This document shows positions 1 through 4,436 of a stretch of 5,228 nt of DNA, in pieces. The translations under genes were made by a program, and so were the position numbers. The notes beneath the pieces were generated by a model that was not told the origin of the DNA, ran no database searches, and saw only the letters and a list, made by a program, of their open reading frames with translations. This DNA is from an uncultured Actinomyces sp. (GTDB lineage Bacteria > Actinomycetota > Actinomycetes > Actinomycetales > Actinomycetaceae): NCBI GenBank assembly GCA_938028585.1, contig CALIZH010000293.1:1-5228 (forward strand). The letters run 5' to 3'. Each line of letters starts with the position of its first letter. The first letter of the stretch is position 1.

Positions 1-269
1 TTAGCCAGCTCAGTTTTAGCCGCAGCCAGCTGGGTGTTGGCGTTTTGGGCATCCAAGTAGGCCTGGCCCAGCTTGGCGTCCACGCCTTCTAGCGAGGAGC
101 GCAGCTGCGCTTCTTTCTGGTTGGCGCTGTTTAGCTGGGATTGGGCGTCGTCACGCTCGTCGGCGTGAGCCACCGGCAGGCCGTGACCCACTAGCCCCAG
201 GCTTAGGCTCAAGGTGGCGGCGGCTGCCATCACCAATGAGCCTGCTTTAGAAAGCGAAAGCTTTTTCAT
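1..269 (-). CDS. Secreted coiled-coil protein next to ftsX, probable peptidoglycan hydrolase or activator (N-terminal part only)
   Basis: Only the first 89 residues lie in the window; the gene runs off the left edge. It starts at ATG 267-269, three bases after the ftsX stop, with a weak AAGG about nine bases upstream. Residues 1-36 form a classic signal peptide: MKK, a long Ala/Leu/Ser core, and a likely cleavage site after AHA (34-36). What follows is rich in Gln, Ala, Leu, Glu and Asn with heptad-like spacing (QSQLNSANQKEAQLRSSLEG, 43-62), typical of an extended coiled coil. FtsX is known to recruit coiled-coil hydrolases such as PcsB in streptococci and RipC in mycobacteria, and actinobacteria often encode such a protein (CHAP or M23 domain) directly after ftsX. 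The catalytic domain would lie outside the window, so the enzyme class is inferred from position and architecture. Confidence 0.75.
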   Translation of the reverse strand, partial: MKKLSLSKAGSLVMAAAATLSLSLGLVGHGLPVAHADERDDAQSQLNSANQKEAQLRSSLEGVDAKLGQAYLDAQNANTQLAAAKTELA

Positions 270-272
270 GAT

Positions 273-803
273 TTAGACCTTGGTGTAACGCGAGAGTGAA
301 ACCATGGAAGAAATTCCAGCTAGCACAATCGCCCCAAGCATCAAGAACGGCGCTACGGTGAGCACCTCGCGGGTGCCAATGAAGGCCATGGTGATAGACA
401 GGGACTTAGCCAGCCAGTCGTTAATCAGGTAGTGCACGCCCAGCAGTAGCACGCCTACCGCCAAGATGGCGCCGGTCAGGGCCGCGAGCATACCTTCAAG
501 CATGAATGGCAGCTGGATGAAGGTGTTGGAGGCACCCACCAGGCGCATGATTGAGGTTTCTTTGCTGCGCGACATGGCCGAAAGTTTAATGGTGGTGATG
601 ATCAGCAAGAACGCTGCCACCGCCATCACAATGGCTAGGCCGGCGGCAAACCATGAGGCCCTATCCATCACCTTAAACAGTGGTTCGAGGGTGGCCCGCT
701 GGTCTACCACGCGTTCAACCCCGGCCCTGCCTTGGAACTGCTCAGCCACCACCTGGTACTGCTTGGCGTCAACCAGTTTGACGCGGAATGAAACCGGCAT
801 CAT
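273..803 (-). CDS. ftsX: Cell division ABC transporter permease FtsX, C-terminal part (N-terminal part lost at a join)
   Basis: FtsX is the membrane subunit of the FtsEX complex, which couples ATP hydrolysis to activation of septal wall hydrolases. About 176 residues are visible, of the roughly 300 usual in actinobacteria. PVSFRVKL near the start matches the end of the extracellular domain (compare PASFIVKL in the mycobacterial protein). Three membrane segments follow at about residues 51-74, 100-127 and 148-171, with the family signature IMRLVGAS at 85-92 in the cytoplasmic loop. The first membrane helix and most of the extracellular domain are absent. The ATG at 801-803 is almost certainly internal: the frame stays open upstream through GRNATED, which still looks like FtsX, and then turns into Arg-rich sequence antisense-like in style around 830, where piece B begins. 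The downstream gene starts three bases after the stop, so they are probably translationally linked. Identity is certain; the start is not real. Confidence 0.9.
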   Translation of the reverse strand: MMPVSFRVKLVDAKQYQVVAEQFQGRAGVERVVDQRATLEPLFKVMDRASWFAAGLAIVMAVAAFLLIITTIKLSAMSRSKETSIMRLVGASNTFIQLPFMLEGMLAALTGAILAVGVLLLGVHYLINDWLAKSLSITMAFIGTREVLTVAPFLMLGAIVLAGISSMVSLSRYTKV

Positions 804-2062
804 GTCTTCGGTGGCATTGCGGCCAATGGGCCGGTCACGTAGTCGCGGTTGGATCCCATTGCGAGTACGCCTCCTGTGCCTGGTTGGACGACAGCGGTAG
901 GGGCGGCCAGGTGGTTGTCTGTTCCGTAGTCCTGTTTGAGTTGCGCGTCCACGATCCCCATAGCGTTGGGGTCTAGGTAGGTGTGTATCTGGAGGCCGCC
1001 CTTGCGGAGGATGGCGTCTCGCTCTTCCTGTGTCTCCCCTAGTTTCGGTGACTTGGACAGGTAGCCCATGACATACTCGCAGTAGTAGGGGTATCTGCTG
1101 GAGGTGCAGTTGCCGTTGGAGGTTGACTTGTAGACGAGGTTCAGTTCCTCACCATATGCCTTATCTGCGTCGGCTTGGGTGATGTAACCCTCTGTGACCA
1201 TCCTGTCGAGCACATCTTTTTGGCGGGCCTTGTAGTTGGTCTTGCTGTCCTCGGTGTTGTCTAGGTTGAAGCGACTGGGGTTCTGGACGCTTCCGACGAG
1301 GACTGCTGACTCTGCCAGGTCGAGGTCCTTGGCTGGCTTCCCGAAGTAGTATTGGGCGGCGGTCTCGATGCTGTACGTGTTGGGGCCGCCGAACGCTACG
1401 GTGTTGAAATAGGTGAGCAGGATTTCGTTCTTGGTGTGCTTCTTCTCGTAGCCTAGTGCCAGTTTGAGTTCGCGTACCTTGCGGCCGATGGTGGCTTCGA
1501 CGGCCTGGTCTTTCTTGTCTCGACCGGCTAGGTTGAAGAACTGGAGGTTTTTCACTAACTGTTGGGTGATGCCGGATCCTCCACCGGAACTGGACATTGC
1601 TGCTCGCGCTGTACCTTTCAGGCTGAAGCCCTTGTGCTTGTAGAAGTCCTTGTCTTCGGTTGCGATCAAGCCCTTTTTTGCGTAGTCGCTCACCTGGTCC
1701 AGTGAGGTGAGGGTGGTTCTGTTCTCTGACCATACTTCAGCGTATGGGGTGCCGTTGATGTCGAGTAGCGTGTTCTTCTGCCCGATCTCGATGTCTTCCA
1801 GGTTCTCTGGCAGGGACTTCCAGTACTCAGCGATTGGTTCTGCGGCTTGTACCCCCTGGCTGAGCGCGAGGATCGGCCACACTGAGGTGAGGGTCCCGCA
1901 CAGGGCCGCGACGAGCATGAAGACACCCAGGTTCTTTGCGACCATTGACAGGGTTCGCCTGGGTTTAGGTTCACCTTTGGTGACGTGGACCGGGGAGTCA
2001 GTGAAGAAGTCGTCGAACGACACATCGACTGTGTTCTTCATCCTGTGGTAGGTCTCGAACAT
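800..2062 (-). CDS. Class A penicillin-binding protein, glycosyltransferase (GT51) part, transpeptidase domain lost
   Basis: Bifunctional wall synthases of this class polymerise lipid II into glycan strands and cross-link them outside the membrane. From the ATG at 2060-2062 the product is 420 residues: a Pro/Arg/Lys cytoplasmic stretch, one membrane anchor at about 44-69, then a complete GT51 domain. Visible motifs are ATEDKDFYKHKG (134-145, catalytic Glu136), GSGITQQLVKN (162-172), RKVRE (194-198, second conserved Glu198), FNTVAFGG (219-226) and ESAVLVGSVQNPSRFN (251-266). A linker with two cysteines (319, 328) leads to VVQPGTGGVLAMGSNRDY (391-408), the usual opening of the transpeptidase domain. 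The SxxK, SxN and KTG motifs are all missing, because the frame crosses into ftsX sequence and stops. A full protein would be several hundred residues longer. A TTG at 2075-2077 is possible but has no ribosome site; the chosen ATG has AGGTG six bases upstream. The gene has its own promoter. I cannot name the subfamily. Confidence 0.88.
   Translation of the reverse strand: MFETYHRMKNTVDVSFDDFFTDSPVHVTKGEPKPRRTLSMVAKNLGVFMLVAALCGTLTSVWPILALSQGVQAAEPIAEYWKSLPENLEDIEIGQKNTLLDINGTPYAEVWSENRTTLTSLDQVSDYAKKGLIATEDKDFYKHKGFSLKGTARAAMSSSGGGSGITQQLVKNLQFFNLAGRDKKDQAVEATIGRKVRELKLALGYEKKHTKNEILLTYFNTVAFGGPNTYSIETAAQYYFGKPAKDLDLAESAVLVGSVQNPSRFNLDNTEDSKTNYKARQKDVLDRMVTEGYITQADADKAYGEELNLVYKSTSNGNCTSSRYPYYCEYVMGYLSKSPKLGETQEERDAILRKGGLQIHTYLDPNAMGIVDAQLKQDYGTDNHLAAPTAVVQPGTGGVLAMGSNRDYVTGPLAAMPPKT
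815..840. other. Join between the ftsX piece and the penicillin-binding-protein piece
   Basis: On the minus strand the penicillin-binding protein reads normally to about GSNRDY (codons near 839-856), then VTGPLAAMPPKT and a stop, which has no resemblance to a transpeptidase domain. In a different frame, FtsX becomes recognisable from about position 821 downward. Both genes are thus cut in one short interval, one losing its C-terminus and the other its N-terminus, with a frame change between them. The exact breakpoint cannot be set from one sequence because neither parent is available. I see no insertion sequence, integrase site or target duplication here. Confidence 0.75.
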
Positions 2063-2068
2063 AAGAGG

Positions 2069-2073
2069 CACCT
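2069..2073 (-). promoter_or_regulatory. Ribosome binding site fixing the penicillin-binding-protein start
   Basis: The minus strand reads GCAGGTGCCTCTTATG; AGGTG ends six bases before the ATG at 2060-2062. The longer TTG start at 2077 has no Shine-Dalgarno-like sequence ahead of it, and the later ATG at 2039-2041 has AGG directly abutting it, so 2062 is the best start. Confidence 0.6.
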
Positions 2074-2112
2074 GCAATCGGTGTGGTGGAATTAAGGTAC
2101 AATCTGCCGTCG

Positions 2113-2141
2113 ATTATACCGTGCAGCACAAGTGATCTCAA
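2113..2141 (-). promoter_or_regulatory. Sigma-70 type promoter for the penicillin-binding-protein gene
   Basis: The minus strand has TTGAGA (2136-2141), a 17-base spacer and a perfect TATAAT (2113-2118). The expected transcription start is near 2106, giving a leader of about 44 bases before the ATG at 2062. This is close to the housekeeping consensus, so the gene can be transcribed independently of the ATPase operon upstream. Confidence 0.7.
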
Positions 2142-2157
2142 TGGTCGCTGGTGTTGC

Positions 2158-2184
2158 AGAATAGAAACTTTACACAGTTGTCAA
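2158..2184 (-). promoter_or_regulatory. Possible second, weaker promoter upstream
   Basis: A perfect TTGACA (2179-2184 on the minus strand) is followed after 15 bases by TATTCT (2158-2163). The spacer is two bases short of optimal, so activity is uncertain without an activator. The -35 element lies inside one copy of the AGTTGTC direct repeat described for 2176-2244, which would let a protein bound there block or modulate it. Confidence 0.3.
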
Positions 2185-2244
2185 ACCTTCGGGTTCTGTT
2201 CATGTGTTGCCGACCTTACCTCAGAACCCGAAGTTGTCGAACCT
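2176..2244. repeat. Inverted repeat with flanking direct repeats, spanning the ATPase gene's stop codon
   Basis: CTTCGGGTTCTG (2187-2198) and CAGAACCCGAAG (2222-2233) are perfect 12-base inverted copies separated by 23 bases. In addition, AGTTGTCAAACCT (2176-2188) recurs as AGTTGTCGAACCT (2232-2244), 12 of 13 bases identical in direct orientation. The right arm encodes the last residues and stop of the ATPase gene. As RNA the arms could form a hairpin ending the upstream transcript, but the loop is long and no T-run follows, so it is a poor intrinsic terminator. The overlap with a TTGACA element fits an operator equally well. Function is unknown. Confidence 0.6.
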
Positions 2245-3093
2245 GCTATTTGACTGCTCTCGTGGCGGAGGTTGACGGAGGTTGTCGCTCTGGGAGATTG
2301 TGTTAGATCTCCCGACTGGCCGCGCTTGGTCTCCGCTACTGCTGTCGCTCATGGGGCGGGCGTCGCTGACATCGGGTAGGGTGATGGTGCGGTCGCCCAC
2401 GAGGTCCATGATACGGGCCTCAAAGGTCTCGCTGAACTTGCGGGCGAACTCCACAATACTGGTCGGGGAGGTGATGACGGTGATGAGGTCCCGACTGTAG
2501 ATGTGGTCCAAGATCTCTTCATAGGCTGCTGCCTCACGATCTGTGTAGGTGACCTTAGATCCAGCGCCATCGATGAGGTACAGCCTGTACTGCGGATCTA
2601 GGGCTGCGTTGAGTCTGTCTCGGCCGCTGAACCCGGCGTTACCGAATGACAGTATGCGATCCTCACTGAGGATGCATACTTGGCTGGGGGTTGCTACACC
2701 CTGGGCGAGCATCTTCCTGACAGTGGCATACGCGAGCATGGTGCGTGTGCCACCTGCTGGGCCAGTAATGAGGACGCTACCGCCCTTGGGGCCATTCTTG
2801 ATCTTGGTGAGGATCAGTGCTGCCTCTGAGGTGGGCATCTTGGTCAGGGATGCGCCACGCCACCTAGATGGGGTCTGCTGGTCCCACATGTCAAGGTTCT
2901 GCTGAATGGCTTTGATCCGCTCCTTGCGTTCGGCTGCACGGTACTTGGCTTCTGTGTCAGCCATGTGCTTGCGAAACCGCTCATAATCGGCTGTGTTGTG
3001 GTTGACGGCTGTGCGGCTGACTGGCACGTCAACGAGATCGCTGCTCATGGACATGTGGTCGTTAAATGTGGTTACCATGATGGTTCGGGTCAC
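2221..3093 (-). CDS. DnaC/IstB-like ATPase with degenerate nucleotide-binding motifs
   Basis: The 290-residue product has the layout of the DnaC/IstB AAA+ family, whose members load replicative helicase or assist transposases. A charged N-terminal region (37-64, possible coiled coil) precedes a core with GSVLITGPAGGTRT (105-118) in the Walker A position and RLYLIDGAGSK (170-180) in the Walker B position. ITVITSP (204-210) takes the place of the sensor strand IITSN, and FEARIMDL (224-231) that of the arginine-finger strand. Walker A lacks the usual Gly-Lys (TR instead of GK), and the second Walker B acid is Gly, so ATP hydrolysis may be lost or weak. The tail (247-285) is Ser/Pro/Gln-rich, ending RFDNFGF. 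The start is a GTG (3091-3093) preceded by AAGAAAGGGGGT; an ATG five codons in (3076-3078) is an alternative. It lies 27 bases after the 133-residue gene, likely in one operon. The fold call is inferred from motif order, not confirmed. Confidence 0.55.
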   Translation of the reverse strand: MTRTIMVTTFNDHMSMSSDLVDVPVSRTAVNHNTADYERFRKHMADTEAKYRAAERKERIKAIQQNLDMWDQQTPSRWRGASLTKMPTSEAALILTKIKNGPKGGSVLITGPAGGTRTMLAYATVRKMLAQGVATPSQVCILSEDRILSFGNAGFSGRDRLNAALDPQYRLYLIDGAGSKVTYTDREAAAYEEILDHIYSRDLITVITSPTSIVEFARKFSETFEARIMDLVGDRTITLPDVSDARPMSDSSSGDQARPVGRSNTISQSDNLRQPPPREQSNSRFDNFGF

Positions 3094-3120
3094 ACCCCCT
3101 TTCTTGGGCTGTTGCTTTGC

Positions 3121-3522
3121 TCAGCGACGTCTTTGTGTCTTGATCTGTTCACGGTCGTACTGCCTGCCTACAACATCCAGGGTTGGAGTGTTGACCGTGT
3201 GCTGGTTGTCCGACATGATCTTGCCGACGACAGCGACGAACTTTCCGTCTGACCAGTTGCCGTTGACGACGAGTTGCAGGTAGAATCGTCGGATCTCCTT
3301 AAAGATGTGACCACTGGTCTTGGCTGAGGATTCAAAGTAGTCCTTGTACCTGATCAGTGGGTCCACCTTCTCCTGCCAGCGGCTCATGAACCGGGTAGCC
3401 TGCTGTTCCTCTGTCAGGTAGGTGTCGTCAGCAGAGCCACTGTTGTCTGCGTCCTCATCGAGTGCGAGTAGTGGCTGCTCCCCCAGCATGAGTGGGTGCC
3501 GTCTGGCTGAGGTAGTCCCCAT
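3121..3522 (-). CDS. Unrecognised small protein, 133 residues, cotranscribed with the DnaC-like ATPase
   Basis: I do not recognise this protein. It begins at ATG 3520-3522 with a good ribosome site (GGGGAGAAAGGG, ending seven bases upstream). The first 35 residues are low in structure and acidic (LDEDADNSGSADD, 21-33). Residues 38-107 look like a compact folded domain rich in aromatics and charges: FMSRWQEKVDPLIRYKDYFE (45-64) and IFKEIRRFYLQLVVNGNW (73-90). The C-terminus is strongly basic (QIKTQRRR). It has no signal peptide, membrane segment or cysteine. The basic tail and its place 27 bases before a DnaC-like gene suggest a DNA-related role such as a replication accessory factor, but this is inference. 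It follows the end of a lost upstream gene by 42 bases. Confidence 0.65.
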   Translation of the reverse strand: MGTTSARRHPLMLGEQPLLALDEDADNSGSADDTYLTEEQQATRFMSRWQEKVDPLIRYKDYFESSAKTSGHIFKEIRRFYLQLVVNGNWSDGKFVAVVGKIMSDNQHTVNTPTLDVVGRQYDREQIKTQRRR

Positions 3523-3564
3523 AGTTCGCCCTTTCTCCCCTGTATCCTTGCTCTTTTGCTGATT

Positions 3565-3600
3565 CTACCAGTCGATGTCGCCTGGATCGATGTCGCCGTC
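3565..3600. other. Join between the piece B operon and the MoxR piece; residual C-terminal codons of a lost gene
   Basis: The MoxR frame follows its family through FRELRNGETLDG and then reads DIDPGDIDW and a TAG at 3565-3567, about 80 residues too early. The tail is best explained as the last codons of a different gene that originally preceded the 133-residue gene, happening to be in frame. The stretch contains an 11-base direct repeat, TCGATGTCGCC at 3572-3582 and 3587-3597, encoding the doubled GDID. The breakpoint is likely within 3583-3600; the repeat makes it hard to place and could itself have served as the short homology for the join. Confidence 0.65.
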
Positions 3601-4422
3601 CAGGGTCTCGCCGTTCCTTAGCTCCCGGAACACGGTGCAGACCTTGCGAACCGCTTCCTCCTCCGGCAGAGCCGCCGGCAGGCGGAGCTGCGCCGAGAGC
3701 TGCTTCACGCGGCTCTCGACAATCTCAACCTCTGCCGCAAGGTTCTTCGGGCTCGGCAGAATCACGATGTTAAAGCGGCGCTTCAGCGCGGCGGACATTT
3801 CGTTCACGCCCTTGTCGCGCGTATTTGCCGTCGCAATCAGCGAGAAGCCGCGCGCGGCCGCCTGCTCGCGGTTTAACTCCGGAATCGAGACGCGCTTCTC
3901 CGAGAGCAGGGAAATGAGGGCGTCCTGCACCTCCGGCGCGCAGCGGGAAATTTCCTCAAAGCGCGCAATCTTGCCTTCTTCCATCGCGCGGAAAATGGGT
4001 GTCTTCACGAGTGCACGCTCGCTGGGGCCCTCGGCAATTAAGAGGGCGTAATTCCAGGAGTAGCGAATCTGCTCCTCGGTCGTACCGGCCGTGCCCTGCA
4101 CGACGCGGCTCGAATCCCCGTTGATGGCCGCCGTCAAATGCTCCGAGAGCCAGGACTTTGCGGTGCCGGGCTCGCCGATTAAGAGGAGGGAGCGGTCCGT
4201 CATCAGGGTTGCGACCGCAATCTCGACAATGCGCCGATCTCCGATGTACTTCGGCGTGATTTCGACATCTCCCGCCTTGCCGCCGAGAATATAGGTGAGC
4301 ACCGAGCGCGGCGACATGTTCCAACCCGCGGGGACTTCATACTGTTCCGCTGCCTTGAGCGCGTCCAGTTCCTCTCGGAAGAGTTCTTCCGCCGGGCGAC
4401 GCTGTACTTCCTTCTGTTCCAT
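3565..4422 (-). CDS. MoxR-family AAA+ ATPase, YehL-like, C-terminal lid replaced by a foreign tail
   Basis: MoxR ATPases act as chaperones that mature or insert cofactors into partner complexes, usually with a VWA-domain protein. From the ATG at 4420-4422 the product has 285 residues. PAGWNMSPRSV (31-41) is a YehL-type N-terminal signature. Walker A is GEPGTAKS (83-90). GTAGTTEEQIRYSWNYALLI (110-129) is the MoxR-specific segment, and ARFEEIS (153-159) occupies Walker B with Glu in place of the usual Asp. Sensor 1 is IATANTRD (196-203) and the arginine-finger region is ALKRRFN (212-218). The helical lid with sensor 2 should follow, in a protein of roughly 360 residues; instead the frame ends in DIDPGDIDW. 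An earlier TTG at 4441-4443 would overlap the upstream stop and hide a near-perfect ribosome site, so I rejected it. The gene lies 14 bases after its neighbour, in one operon. Family assignment is firm; the YehL subfamily is from remembered sequence likeness. Confidence 0.88.
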   Translation of the reverse strand: MEQKEVQRRPAEELFREELDALKAAEQYEVPAGWNMSPRSVLTYILGGKAGDVEITPKYIGDRRIVEIAVATLMTDRSLLLIGEPGTAKSWLSEHLTAAINGDSSRVVQGTAGTTEEQIRYSWNYALLIAEGPSERALVKTPIFRAMEEGKIARFEEISRCAPEVQDALISLLSEKRVSIPELNREQAAARGFSLIATANTRDKGVNEMSAALKRRFNIVILPSPKNLAAEVEIVESRVKQLSAQLRLPAALPEEEAVRKVCTVFRELRNGETLDGDIDPGDIDW

Positions 4423-4427
4423 CCTGT

Positions 4428-4433
4428 CTCCTT
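4428..4433 (-). promoter_or_regulatory. Ribosome binding site fixing the MoxR start
   Basis: The minus strand reads AAAAGGAGACAGGATG, with AAGGAG five bases before the ATG at 4420-4422. It lies in the 14-base gap after the upstream gene's stop, so translation of the two genes is probably closely coordinated. Confidence 0.75.
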
Positions 4434-4436
4434 TTC

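Noticed and set aside
466..900. Plus-strand open frame of 144 codons opposite ftsX
   Set aside because: It lies entirely over the recognisable ftsX coding frame and the join, its product resembles no family, and it has no ribosome site. It is a shadow of the minus-strand gene.
1161..1733. Minus-strand open frame of 190 codons inside the penicillin-binding-protein gene
   Set aside because: Its product is rich in Arg, Pro, Gln and His with no motif, typical of an off-frame translation, while the other frame carries all GT51 motifs.
800..2062. Natural monofunctional glycosyltransferase
   Set aside because: The protein continues past the glycosyltransferase domain through a long linker to the opening strand of a transpeptidase domain, which monofunctional enzymes lack. 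The end is a cut, not a design.
2187..2233. Inverted repeat as a Rho-independent terminator
   Set aside because: The loop is 23 bases and no T-run follows on either strand. A terminator without a T-run remains possible in actinobacteria, so I list the structure only as a repeat.
2965..3283. Two overlapping plus-strand open frames across the gap between the ATPase and the 133-residue gene
   Set aside because: They overlap each other and both minus-strand genes, have no ribosome sites, and one is Cys/Leu-rich in a way typical of antisense reading.
3575..4051. Plus-strand open frame opposite the MoxR gene
   Set aside because: The minus-strand frame shows Walker A, Walker B, sensor 1 and the arginine finger; the plus frame gives Ser/Arg-rich sequence without a family match.
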